DNA of 64,000 nucleotides from JAFGPS01 sp964570855 (GTDB lineage Bacteria; Planctomycetota; Phycisphaerae; Sedimentisphaerales; Anaerobacaceae), in the NCBI GenBank assembly GCA_964570855.1, contig CAZMZR010000006.1:1-64000 (forward strand). The letters run 5' to 3'. Each line of letters starts with the position of its first letter. The stretch's first letter is position 1. Position numbers and translations under genes: made by a program. Positions 35,160 to 44,439 of the stretch are shown here, piece by piece. The notes below the pieces were generated by a model, which ran no database searches, was not told the DNA's origin, and was given only the letters and a program-made list of their open reading frames with translations.

Positions 35160-37892
35160 ATGAAAAAGTCGAGCCTGATTGTTTTAGTAGTTTCATTTGT
35201 ACTTTTAACGCCTTTTTGCAACTGCTTATGGGCAGAGCCCACAACCGCGGAGGATGCCGGCAAAATAGTGGAAGGCTGGCTCAAAGCGGATCCCAAGCCG
35301 CTCGGAGCATCTCTCGGACAGCAAGTCAAAAAGGTCGATACCTTCACGGATGATAGCGGTAATCCGATTTATTACATTGTCTATCTGAATCCTACAGGAT
35401 TTGTTATTGTCTCGGCTGACGATCTTGTCGAACCGATAATCGCTTTTATTCAGGGAGACAGCTTTGATCCTTCGCCCGAAAACCCGATTGGCGCATTAGT
35501 GACTAATGATCTAAATGGGCGAATCGCAGCAGTTCGGAGTACCTTCAGGCTACAAACCATGGATAAACAGCTAACGCCTTCAGAAAGCCAAAGTAAGTGG
35601 AGGTATTTTACAGAACTTGCCGACGAGTCAGAAGAGAAGATTACTTTAATGGACTTGGGTGACCCTTCAATTTCCGATGTTCGAGTAACACCCCTTGTCA
35701 AAAGCAAATGGGATCAGCGATCGGTCTGTGGGCCGGGGCTGCTACCTTGCTACAATTACTACACACCTAACAACTATCCATGTGGCTGTCCCGCAACTAC
35801 TATGGCGCAGTTAATGCGTTACTTTGAGTATCCTACAACAGGTATAGGCCTGAATATGTTTCAAATCAAAGTTGACGGCAATCTGCAAATGGTAGCTACG
35901 CGTGGCGGGGATGGGTATGGTGGATCGTATAATTGGGATTCAATGCCATACGAACCAAATTGCAGTACGACAGAAGTGCAGCGACAGGCTATCGGAGCGC
36001 TTTGTTACGATGCCGGTATCTCTATGAACCAATCATACAAACTGTCAAGGTCAGGTTGGGGTGGAAGCAGCAATGCGAGGATGAAAGAAGCACTGAATGC
36101 CACTTTCACATATTCCAACGCGGTGCACGGATATAACTCCGAGTCTCCAATCGGTCCCGGCTTAATTGGAATGATCAATCCTAATCTTGATGCCAAAAAA
36201 CCGCTTATTCTGGGTACGGTTCCGCACGCCTTTATATGCGATGGATATGGGTACAGCTATTCGACGCTTTACTACCATCTGAATATGGGATGGAGCGGCT
36301 CTTCTGATGCCTGGTATAACCTGACTAATTCCGTTCTTGATCAGGGTCTTATCTGCAGTTGCATCTATAACGTGCAGACAATACAAACCGGTGATGGTGA
36401 GATCATAAGTGGACGGGTATTTGACTATATTACTGATGAACCGATAGCGAATGCTGTAATACATATTACATCGGCAAGTGAGACCGTTGCTGAGACCATG
36501 ACTGATAGCAAAGGAATATATGCTTTTGACTGCCTGCAGTCCAATACGACCTATACTGTTACGGTTGTTGTGGAGGGGTATGGTTCCGCAAGCCAGGATG
36601 TCGCCACCGGCATTTCCACAGATGACTCTGTCGTATCGGGTAATGTCTGGGGTGTCGATTTTGTTCGCCTGCTCTGTTACATCAACCACACGCCAACTTA
36701 CTGTATTAAGGCACTGCCGTCTGGGAGCTCTTTGTCGCCTATAAGCCCTGCGGACAAAGCCATCGGCGTAAGCACGGAAGTGGTTCTGCAATGGAAGTAC
36801 CGGCACGGGATTGATTCGTATGATTTATACTTTGGGACCGACTTCAATGATATCAGCTCGGCGGATAGCTCATGGCCGATAGGTACCAGTGTGTATAAAG
36901 GTAATCTGCCTGTTGACACTAACAGCTACGTTATCTATGATCTCGAATCCGACACAACTTACTATTGGCGAGTGGATATGTTCGGTCAGGGTGAAGGCAA
37001 TAGTCTGTGGAAGGGCAGGGTTTGGAGCTTTAGCACCGGTAAATTCGCACATGTTCCCACCCAGTACCCAACTATTCAGGAAGCAATTGAGTTAGCATGG
37101 GACGGGGTAACCATCATAGTTTCTGAGGGCTTATATACTGAAAATATTAATTTCAAAGATAAAAGTCTGATTATTAGATCAACAGATCCGAATGACTTAG
37201 CCGTCGTCAGGGCTACCGTTATCAAAGGGGGAGATGTGTCTGCCCAGGTGGTGTTTGTTTCTGGAGGCGAAAATACTGACTGTACAATTGCTGGTCTTAC
37301 TATTATCGGAGGCAGCCATGGTGGCGGCATTTACTGCGATGGTGTATCTCCTGCAATCTCTAACTGCTTTATTACCGGAGCCCGCGGTTCTGGCATCGGG
37401 GCATGGAACTTGTCATGTCCAGTGCTAACTAATTGCTGTATCATCGGGAACAAAGGTTGGGGCATCCTGTTAAAAAGTGGAGACGTCGAATATGCCGGTA
37501 CTATCAAAAACTGTACTATCGCTGCTAATGGGGAAGGTATTTTCGGCGTCTCGGTAATCACCAACTCCATTATCTGGGGGAATTTGTCTCAGCAAATCGC
37601 AGAGCCTAACAGCATCGTTACCTATAGCAACATTCAAGGTGGCTGGGAAGGTGAAGGAAATATTAATGTGGATCCGCTTTTTGTGGACGCAGAGGATGGT
37701 GATTGTCATTTGAAGTCAGAGGCAGGTCGTTGGAACCCGGTCAGCGAAAGCTGGGTGATCGATGATGTAACCAGCCCCGGTATTGATGCAGGAGACCCGA
37801 ATAGCCCGGTCGGTGATGAGCCGGAGCCTAACGGCGGGCGTATTAATATGGGCGCCTATGGCGGCACGGTCCAGGCCAGCAAATCTCTATAG
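35160..37892 (+). CDS. Secreted C10-family (streptopain-like) peptidase with parallel beta-helix region
   Basis: A 910-residue exported protein with a signal peptide (LIVLVVSFVLLTPFCNCLWA). Residues about 27-125 look like a C10 propeptide (GFVIVSADDLVEPIIAF). The catalytic domain has the cysteine in GCPATTMAQ (C210) and the histidine in PHAFICDGYG (about H356), then LNMGWSGSSDAWYNL. A carboxypeptidase-regulatory-like repeat follows (about 415-495), a fibronectin-like region (about 520-620, TTYYWRVDM), and a right-handed beta-helix from about 625 (PTQYPTIQEAIELAWDG, ISNCFITGARGSG, TNSIIWGN). The C-terminus ends GRINMGAYGG, common in planctomycetal secreted proteins. Probable extracellular protease bound to a polysaccharide or cell-surface target. 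Confidence 0.87.
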   Translation: MKKSSLIVLVVSFVLLTPFCNCLWAEPTTAEDAGKIVEGWLKADPKPLGASLGQQVKKVDTFTDDSGNPIYYIVYLNPTGFVIVSADDLVEPIIAFIQGDSFDPSPENPIGALVTNDLNGRIAAVRSTFRLQTMDKQLTPSESQSKWRYFTELADESEEKITLMDLGDPSISDVRVTPLVKSKWDQRSVCGPGLLPCYNYYTPNNYPCGCPATTMAQLMRYFEYPTTGIGLNMFQIKVDGNLQMVATRGGDGYGGSYNWDSMPYEPNCSTTEVQRQAIGALCYDAGISMNQSYKLSRSGWGGSSNARMKEALNATFTYSNAVHGYNSESPIGPGLIGMINPNLDAKKPLILGTVPHAFICDGYGYSYSTLYYHLNMGWSGSSDAWYNLTNSVLDQGLICSCIYNVQTIQTGDGEIISGRVFDYITDEPIANAVIHITSASETVAETMTDSKGIYAFDCLQSNTTYTVTVVVEGYGSASQDVATGISTDDSVVSGNVWGVDFVRLLCYINHTPTYCIKALPSGSSLSPISPADKAIGVSTEVVLQWKYRHGIDSYDLYFGTDFNDISSADSSWPIGTSVYKGNLPVDTNSYVIYDLESDTTYYWRVDMFGQGEGNSLWKGRVWSFSTGKFAHVPTQYPTIQEAIELAWDGVTIIVSEGLYTENINFKDKSLIIRSTDPNDLAVVRATVIKGGDVSAQVVFVSGGENTDCTIAGLTIIGGSHGGGIYCDGVSPAISNCFITGARGSGIGAWNLSCPVLTNCCIIGNKGWGILLKSGDVEYAGTIKNCTIAANGEGIFGVSVITNSIIWGNLSQQIAEPNSIVTYSNIQGGWEGEGNINVDPLFVDAEDGDCHLKSEAGRWNPVSESWVIDDVTSPGIDAGDPNSPVGDEPEPNGGRINMGAYGGTVQASKSL

Positions 37893-37955
37893 ACAGCATA
37901 TAATTCCATTAGCTGATACAAGGCGAGCTTGACGCCGGGGATTTTTATCATGAAA

Positions 37956-39389
37956 TTAGACGGTTGCAAGCAATGCGTTCGGTTGAAAACGCATTTTCGC
38001 CTGACCGATGAGATAGAAACTGCCGGTAATACAAATCAGGTCTTCCCTGCTGACAGCACTCTTGGCAAGCTGCAGAGCCGGACCCAAGCTGGCGGCACTC
38101 TGGCACATTTTGCCGCATAACTCTGTGTACATATCGGACAAATCCTCCGGAGAGACTGCTTTTGCCGAGTTGCTGCGGGTAAATATCACCTTATCAGCTC
38201 CATATTGTAATTCCTGTAGCATCCCCATGATATCCTTATCGCGGTTACAGCCGAAGATTACCACCATGGAATCATAAGGAATATTCTGACCTATAGCGTG
38301 AATCAGCGCTCGAATGCTTGCTGCATTATGAGCTGCATCTATCATAATCCTCGGATCATCCGAGATCATTTCCATTCGGCCCGGCAATGAGACCTTCTGA
38401 AGTCCTTCAGATGCTTTCTCAATATCTATTTTATAACCGATTGATTTTAGCTTATCCAGCATGGCTAAAGCCAGACCACAGTTAATCGCCTGATGTTTAC
38501 CATGCAGGGGCACTCTTAAATGTTCGAATCTGCTTGTAGGTGTAGTAAGGCAAATTCTCGTATGCGGCCCATGCTCACGTGAAGTCTCAAATCTATGTGA
38601 AAAATCAATATCACTGCCGGTTACACTAAAAGGCGCCTTAAGGGCGATAGCATGTGATTTTAGAACATTCATTGCCGCCGGTTCCTGCTGAACGGTAATA
38701 GTCGGAACGCCATGCTTTAAAACACCTGCTTTCTCTTCCGCAATGCTATCGATAGTATTCCCAAGCTGCTGCTGATGGTCTATACTTAAGCTGGTAATAC
38801 CAATAACCTGAGGTTTAATGACGTTGGTGCTGTCCAGTCTCCCCCCCAATCCGGTTTCTATCACGGCAATATCGACTTCTTTATCGACAAAATACATAAA
38901 CGCCATAGCCGTCATGATCTCGAAAAAAGTAGGAGGATCGGTCTTTGACATCTTTTCAACCGGAGTATAAACACGATTCAGCAAACCTTTCATTTCCGAA
39001 TCACTGATCATCTCCGAATTCACTGCAATCCGCTCATGCAGGTGAAGAACATGTGGAGAGGTGTAAAGTCCGACTTTATAATCGTTCGCTTCGAGCATCT
39101 TGGCCAACATCGTAGCCGTAGAGCCCTTTCCTTTTGTACCGGCTATATGGACTGTAGGGATTTTATCATGTGGATCGCCCAACAACGATAGCAATTTCTT
39201 CATTCTTTCCAGGCTAAACGTTGTGATATTATAGCGCAGAGACTCCTCCTTCTCATAATCTGTCCTCTTAAACAGATAGTCAATAGCCTGTTGATAGCTC
39301 CGAAAAGCCTTTTTGCTCTTGACTCTAGCAGTTTTGGAGGAGGATTTTTTTGTCCGTTTCTTTCCGGTTGTTCTTACTGCTTTTGCCAT
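37956..39389 (-). CDS. folC: Bifunctional folylpolyglutamate/dihydrofolate synthase
   Basis: A 477-residue Mur-ligase-family enzyme. After a basic N-terminal tail of about 30 residues come IDYLF...YNITTFSLERM, the ATP loop HIAGTKGKGSTATML near 82-96, SPHVLHLHERIAVN, FFEIMTAMAFMYF, ETGLGGRLDSTNV and ITSLSIDHQQQLG, all diagnostic of FolC. The C-terminal part has DAAHNAASIRALI and VVIFGCNRDKD. It adds glutamates to folates (and may make dihydrofolate). It converges on the peptidase gene and is divergent from the comF-like gene. The Lys/Arg-rich leader is unusual but could be a longer start. Confidence 0.94.
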   Translation of the reverse strand: MAKAVRTTGKKRTKKSSSKTARVKSKKAFRSYQQAIDYLFKRTDYEKEESLRYNITTFSLERMKKLLSLLGDPHDKIPTVHIAGTKGKGSTATMLAKMLEANDYKVGLYTSPHVLHLHERIAVNSEMISDSEMKGLLNRVYTPVEKMSKTDPPTFFEIMTAMAFMYFVDKEVDIAVIETGLGGRLDSTNVIKPQVIGITSLSIDHQQQLGNTIDSIAEEKAGVLKHGVPTITVQQEPAAMNVLKSHAIALKAPFSVTGSDIDFSHRFETSREHGPHTRICLTTPTSRFEHLRVPLHGKHQAINCGLALAMLDKLKSIGYKIDIEKASEGLQKVSLPGRMEMISDDPRIMIDAAHNAASIRALIHAIGQNIPYDSMVVIFGCNRDKDIMGMLQELQYGADKVIFTRSNSAKAVSPEDLSDMYTELCGKMCQSAASLGPALQLAKSAVSREDLICITGSFYLIGQAKMRFQPNALLATV

Positions 39390-39538
39390 AAAAATATCAT
39401 TCTAACAGCCAGAGCTTCATAAGTCAACGCTCATTTCTCGATAACAATGTTTTATAAATCAAATACCAAAACATATCATATTGTAAATAAAAGACTTAAA
39501 CAATTTAATAGGTATTATCATTATCTTCTTGAATGCCC

Positions 39539-39556
39539 TTATTATTATTATTATTA
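39539..39556. repeat. (TTA)6 microsatellite
   Basis: Six perfect TTA units lie in the AT-rich divergent spacer between folC and the comF-like gene. Such a tract could slip and change promoter spacing, but no promoter has been assigned to it. Confidence 0.6.
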
Positions 39557-39662
39557 AACATTTAATTATATTTACTTATAACAATCCATTATTTACTTTT
39601 CTTCGAGGACTTTACCGGCCCTTGAAGTTCGAGATAGTCTAACCTGGTTTATTATGGTATAA

Positions 39663-40445
39663 TTGTTCAGAGTGGATAAGAAAAAGCAAAAACCGGCACT
39701 TACTTATGCCAGGCAAGCCAGTAATTTTTCCTTACAGAGCTTAAACCAGCTTCTCTGGCCGGCAGTCTGCATCAATTGTCGTGAAAATATCCGCGAAACA
39801 GACAACGGCCTGTGCAATAATTGCTGGAGTCAGCTTTTGGTTTGCACCGGCGCCGATTACTGCCCGCGCTGCGGCCGAGACGCCGGCAGAGCCGCTCAAT
39901 TAGATGGAGTCTGTCCGGATTGTCAGGGCAAAGAAATACATTTCGACCAAATAGCTCGTGCCGGAATATATGCCCAGAGCCTTCAAAAAATGATAGTGGA
40001 CTTTAAAAAAGGCAAGACAGAACTGGATATGGTCCTGGGTTTCCTAATCGATTCCGCTTTGCAGGGAAGCGGTTTTTATAATGATATAGAGCTTTTTGTC
40101 CCGGTTCCCCTACACTGGTCAAGGCGATTGGCCCGCGGTTATAACCAATCGCAGGTATTAATAAAAAAACTAAAGCACCCAACAGCATCAATCAGCACAG
40201 ATCTTGTCCGAATCCGTCGAACAAAAGCACAACCATCAATGACCAGTCCCACAGCACGGGCAAGAAACGTTGCCGGCGCCTTCGCGGTTCGGCGTGGACA
40301 CGAGTTTAAAGGCCGAAAAATCTGCGTTGTTGACGATATCAAAACAACCGGCGCCACACTGAACGAGTGCGCACAGACACTAAAACAAGCCGGTGCGGCA
40401 AAAATCTTCTCGCTGGTCTTAGCCGTTGCAGGTCAAAAAATTTAG
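39663..40445 (+). CDS. ComF-family phosphoribosyltransferase-like protein
   Basis: A 260-residue protein. An N-terminal zinc-finger-like region has CINCRENIRETDNGLCNNC and YCPRCGRDAG followed by CPDCQGK. The phosphoribosyltransferase domain follows, with FVPVPLHWSRRLARGYNQS and the PRPP motif ICVVDDIKTTGAT near 222-234. This is the ComF/GntX layout, linked to DNA uptake in competent species, though many bacteria carry it without known competence. The start is uncertain: TTG 39663 or GTG 39672, with a TATAAT-like box just before, so the mRNA may have almost no leader. Confidence 0.9.
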   Translation: MFRVDKKKQKPALTYARQASNFSLQSLNQLLWPAVCINCRENIRETDNGLCNNCWSQLLVCTGADYCPRCGRDAGRAAQLDGVCPDCQGKEIHFDQIARAGIYAQSLQKMIVDFKKGKTELDMVLGFLIDSALQGSGFYNDIELFVPVPLHWSRRLARGYNQSQVLIKKLKHPTASISTDLVRIRRTKAQPSMTSPTARARNVAGAFAVRRGHEFKGRKICVVDDIKTTGATLNECAQTLKQAGAAKIFSLVLAVAGQKI

Positions 40446-40659
40446 TAAGAGGAAAAAAACACCTTTTGAAAAAATGGATTTGTTTTCCTTCTTTCCTCCT
40501 GTATTCTATCTACTGAGTTCTGTGTTTCCCATAAGTCCCCCGGTGATACCTTACGGTAGAATGACCAAGCCACTGCCATTTTAATTGGGCCACAGAGTTT
40601 TTTTAAATTTCACTCCTTTTCTCATCTAAGCAAAATCATAAATTTAATCAAAACTGCTC
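40446..40659. other. Noncoding spacer between comF-like gene and small basic ORF
   Basis: A 214-bp AT-rich gap between a rightward and a leftward gene, so it may hold 3' ends from both. A purine-rich then pyrimidine-rich stretch near 40446-40500 is only weakly complementary. No gene or clear terminator seen. Confidence 0.4.
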
Positions 40660-40788
40660 TTAATTGATGCCGCCCGCGGCTTTAGCGGCTTTGCGTGCAC
40701 GTTCTTTGGCCTTGCGCGGGGCATTAGCCTTACGCGTTTTAATTTGTTTTTCCCGTCTTTTATCGAGTCTGTCTCTGCGTCTTCCCAT
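40660..40788 (-). CDS. Small highly basic protein (42 residues)
   Basis: ATG at 40788, stop TAA at 40660-40662, with an AGGA ribosome site nine bases upstream. The product is almost all Arg, Lys and Ala: it opens MGRRRDRLDKRREKQIKTRK and closes AAKAAGGIN. It has no hydrophobic part. The charge pattern recalls small ribosome-associated or nucleic-acid-binding peptides. It is below usual gene-calling lengths. I do not recognise the family. Confidence 0.6.
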   Translation of the reverse strand: MGRRRDRLDKRREKQIKTRKANAPRKAKERARKAAKAAGGIN

Positions 40789-41071
40789 AAAAATATCCTT
40801 TTACTAATTTTGCTCAATCTGTTCCGTTGCGTCAGGTTTCAGGACATTTAAAGCATTTTCTGAAGTATTAAGCTTGTCTATAAATAAACAGCCTCAGATT
40901 GTACACACCAGGCACAGCAAAAGCAACGAACTTTCGTGAAAAATGCGCCCTTGATCTGGATTAGAGCTCTTTATGGGTGCCACCCATCGCACAGAAACTT
41001 ATTAGAAGTCTTCTGCTATCCTTGGTATAGAAAACCCTGATGCCCTTCGGCTAAAATTCAAGTCGCCAAGA
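40789..41071. other. Spacer upstream of the small basic ORF
   Basis: 283 bp without a credible frame. It should contain the promoter of the small leftward gene and the 3' end of the BNR gene's neighbourhood. No motif stands out. Confidence 0.35.
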
Positions 41072-42535
41072 TTACTCACTACCTCGCAACCACTGTTCAG
41101 TAAAGATCATCATATCCTGCCAGTTCAGGTCTCCGCTATTGTCGAAATCAGTAACGCCCCACCAATCATTGGGACCCGCTGAGTCTTTAAGCATCCACTC
41201 ATCGGCGAAGAAAGCATAATCCAGAAAATCCACCCACCGATCACCGCTAACATCGGCAGTCAATAGTACTTTGGCATAAACTTCAAAGTTCCCATCCCGA
41301 TCATCGGCCCATACGAGAATCAATCGGCCATGAGAAGGAATACAGAACAAATGTGTACTTATACTATCAACCTGACTCACCGTTATTCGCTGCGACCACG
41401 TTTCTCCACCGTCGGTGCTGTACAACCAGTGAATCCATGCCTCTCCTACTTCACCGCCTGGAGTTACCTTGGTGAGATAGTTTGCCCAGGCAACGTGTAT
41501 TACACCATTAACAATCGCACACTGAGGATCTCCATGCTCATAAACATAACTGCTCTGGGTCTTTGCACTTTGTAACGACGCGGAATCAGGCTCATAGTTT
41601 GCTAATCGTTGTCTTTGTGTCCATTGCTTGACACCTTCGGAAACGTCACCTTGCGAACGACGATAATACAAGCCGGGATCTCCAGGAGCCAATCTGTCCA
41701 CCCAAAAGAGATGAATGTTACCCCTTTGATCCAAAACCCAGCATGGTCGGTCAGAGGTTATGTAATCGTTTTCATTGATGGGAACATCCTGATGCCAGGT
41801 AACACCACTGTCCGTCGAATAATCATAATATAATTCCTCGGCGCTTAAATTATTATTCTGCCAAACTGTATGCAGTGTTCCATTTAAGTCAACAAGGAAA
41901 CGAGGCATCTGAGCGCAATCCGATGTTTCATCACTAACACGTACCTCTTCATTCCATGTAATCCCATTATCATAGCTGCTTCGGAAATAAATTGCCGGTC
42001 TCGATATCCAGATGCCACCAAATCGATTATCGTTCCAAGTACAGTAAACATGCTCATTAAAGGTCTTAACAGTACAGTTCCAGCCTTCGTTAGGAGCGTC
42101 GGTTAAACGCGTTGGAGCAGACCACGTCGCTCCATTGTCATCACTATAGACATGAAAAATCTCCCAGTTGCCCGGTTGATTGTCAGAATATGCCAAATGC
42201 AACCTGCCATTGGTACCGGTCGCTGCAGGATACCAGCCCCATGACTTATCGCTTCCGGCGGGAACCATTACTGCAGGAGAACTCCACTGCTCTGAAGCAT
42301 TACCCGAGGAAAACAATATCTCCGCATCTATTTCATGTTCAATGATATTCGCCCATATTAGTCCCAGCGAGCCATCCGAAAGATTAAGCATAGCATACGG
42401 GTAGCTATCTATAGAATCCCGGGTTATTCGAATATCCGGCCCCCATTGATTAGGATCTATCCCTTCTGCAAAACTTGACGCAGCAGCCGGCATAATAACT
42501 ACTACGCAGATACATGTAAAAAGCAAACGCAGCAT
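41072..42535 (-). CDS. Secreted BNR/sialidase-like propeller protein with dockerin-like C-terminus
   Basis: A 487-residue exported protein with a signal peptide (LLFTCICVVVIMPAAASSFA). At least four Asp boxes (SxDxGxTW) are visible: YSDDNGATWSA, SSYDNGITWNE, STDSGVTWHQD and STDGGETWSQR, as in BNR/sialidase-type beta-propellers. The end carries two dockerin-like calcium repeats, DVSGDRWVDFLDYAFFADEW and DFDNSGDLNWQDMMIFTEQW. Catalytic sialidase residues cannot be confirmed. The GGAGG site before the ATG is strong. Probable role: binding or cutting of extracellular glycans. Confidence 0.83.
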   Translation of the reverse strand: MLRLLFTCICVVVIMPAAASSFAEGIDPNQWGPDIRITRDSIDSYPYAMLNLSDGSLGLIWANIIEHEIDAEILFSSGNASEQWSSPAVMVPAGSDKSWGWYPAATGTNGRLHLAYSDNQPGNWEIFHVYSDDNGATWSAPTRLTDAPNEGWNCTVKTFNEHVYCTWNDNRFGGIWISRPAIYFRSSYDNGITWNEEVRVSDETSDCAQMPRFLVDLNGTLHTVWQNNNLSAEELYYDYSTDSGVTWHQDVPINENDYITSDRPCWVLDQRGNIHLFWVDRLAPGDPGLYYRRSQGDVSEGVKQWTQRQRLANYEPDSASLQSAKTQSSYVYEHGDPQCAIVNGVIHVAWANYLTKVTPGGEVGEAWIHWLYSTDGGETWSQRITVSQVDSISTHLFCIPSHGRLILVWADDRDGNFEVYAKVLLTADVSGDRWVDFLDYAFFADEWMLKDSAGPNDWWGVTDFDNSGDLNWQDMMIFTEQWLRGSE

Positions 42536-42565
42536 AACACAACCTCCTTCTTTCCTTTTTCAATA

Positions 42566-44182
42566 TTAGAATTCAACACCTATAACAATCACAAGAGCCA
42601 TCAATATACATGCAAATATGCATAATATATTTGCATATCGAGGTCGAAGTCGCCAAACCGCCACCACGGCAAGTGGTGCAAGAATACACGAAGCAAACAG
42701 AGCGTATTTACCTGGTATTAATAATCCCGGTATCAAAAATGCGATAAAAATCGACAACATGATCATCCGTTTTCCCCAAACCGGCCCGAAAATCACCGGC
42801 AAAGACCAAGTTTGGGTTTTCTTATCACCGACGTAGTCCTTCATGTCCTTGACCTGTATCCCAAGTGGTAATGCAAGCAGTAAAATCCAAAACAGCTCCC
42901 GAGGGAAAAGCCTGGTCAGGTGATATGTAGGCAATACCGTGAAGCCGTAAAAAACCATGAGCGTACAGATAATCCCGAGAGTAAGACCTGAAAGAACAGG
43001 GATTCTCTTTAGTCGCAAAGGAGGCATAGAATAAACCAGGGCCAGCAGCAAGGTGGGGGCATAAAAATAAAACGGCACCAATCCCATAGATAAAGCACCA
43101 ACTATTCCCAGAATCAAAGCAGCCACAGCCGATATCCATATCTTTTTGGCAGGCAAATTACTGCAAACAAAAAGATTCCTTTGTTTATTTGAAAGGTCCG
43201 CTTCAATATCGAACCGGTCGTTGACTACCTGAGCAAACCAGTATGCGAAAAACGATGTTAAAGCTAAGAGCCCGAATCTTACCGGCATTTCGTCAATAGG
43301 CATGGCTCTTATGTCAAATCGATCAAAGGAAAGCGATCGAATGTTTCTGGTTAATCCCGGAGCAATACTGTAGGCCAGGCCGGCCCCCAACAAGGCCATG
43401 CTTCCATAGAAAACCGATTGAGAAATCCTCACACATCTAAACAAAGCAATCGTGTCGTTTCTTTTGCATATCAATGCCAAAACAAGTAACTCAAAAACTA
43501 TCACCAGCGCATGGCGTGTCTCCATAGGTGGCACCTGTACCGGAATACGAACGGTAAGGACCGTTTGTCTTGCCGGCATAGATGCATGGGCGATTAAACC
43601 CGGATATAAACCATGTACACAAACAACCATATAGACTAAAAAGACACCAAGAAGGACACGCCACCAGGACAACCTGACTACAAAGGCAAGAAAAATTAAG
43701 GTGCAAATAAGAACCAGACCAACCTCTATCCTCATACCTGGACTAACTCCCGATACACCTTTCAGCAACAAAGGGATAGCACGAAGTATCTGTCGCGGCG
43801 GTGCAATCGGATAGGCAAGAAAAAAGCCTTCTCCTTTGGTAACAAACCAGTCCAGAACAGGCGGTATAAGGATAACAGTAAATGCTGAAACAATATACTT
43901 TAGCAAACGCGATGCGGCCCATTTTGTCAGTAATAAAAATACGATAAATATGCTCAAAAAAATGGAAAGGTAAAAGAGGGTAAATGCAAAGAAGGCTTTA
44001 GCGCTAATAAGTTTATGGGGATATTCCAAAAAGCCCTCAAGAACATTACGAGCGGTTATGATGCAAAATAAAACTAAAATCCATATTATTACAGTTTGAT
44101 GTGTCAATCCGAAGCTATGCGCTGCCGGATCGGATGGATAATACCCTGAAGACAAATTTACTTGTTTCCTTTTTGAGGCCAC
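42566..44182 (-). CDS. UbiA-family prenyltransferase with extended N-terminal membrane region
   Basis: A 538-residue integral membrane protein. The C-terminal 280 residues are UbiA-like, with NDRFDIEADLSNK (NDxxDxxxD) near residue 328 and DMKDYVGDKKTQT near 451 as the two aspartate-rich motifs that bind prenyl diphosphate through magnesium. The first 250 residues hold about six more hydrophobic spans with no clear family. Start is GTG 44182 with a weak site. Possible products are a quinone or lipid precursor. The N-terminal half is unusual for UbiA proteins, which are normally about 300 residues. Confidence 0.82.
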   Translation of the reverse strand: MASKRKQVNLSSGYYPSDPAAHSFGLTHQTVIIWILVLFCIITARNVLEGFLEYPHKLISAKAFFAFTLFYLSIFLSIFIVFLLLTKWAASRLLKYIVSAFTVILIPPVLDWFVTKGEGFFLAYPIAPPRQILRAIPLLLKGVSGVSPGMRIEVGLVLICTLIFLAFVVRLSWWRVLLGVFLVYMVVCVHGLYPGLIAHASMPARQTVLTVRIPVQVPPMETRHALVIVFELLVLALICKRNDTIALFRCVRISQSVFYGSMALLGAGLAYSIAPGLTRNIRSLSFDRFDIRAMPIDEMPVRFGLLALTSFFAYWFAQVVNDRFDIEADLSNKQRNLFVCSNLPAKKIWISAVAALILGIVGALSMGLVPFYFYAPTLLLALVYSMPPLRLKRIPVLSGLTLGIICTLMVFYGFTVLPTYHLTRLFPRELFWILLLALPLGIQVKDMKDYVGDKKTQTWSLPVIFGPVWGKRMIMLSIFIAFLIPGLLIPGKYALFASCILAPLAVVAVWRLRPRYANILCIFACILMALVIVIGVEF

Positions 44183-44439
44183 TCTTATTGTCTATCCAGT
44201 AAAAACATCTTCTAACTAAATTTCAGATTATACATATTGAAATCGCACCCGAAACACATCTCAGAGTGATTATCCCCGGACTAAGTCACTCTCTCAGGCA
44301 AAACAAACCTTACTTATATAAGAAAACGATTGAGTGTCAGAAAGCCCGGAGCTACCCTACTCCTGTATACTATAATAACTCATAATAACGACAATACAAA
44401 GAGAAATACTTACTTATCCGTCGAAAAAACTGTAAAATT

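Noticed and set aside
39632..39663. Promoter for the comF-like gene from TTGAAG to TATAAT
   Set aside because: The spacing of 20 bases is too long for a normal sigma-70 promoter, so I did not list it as a feature.
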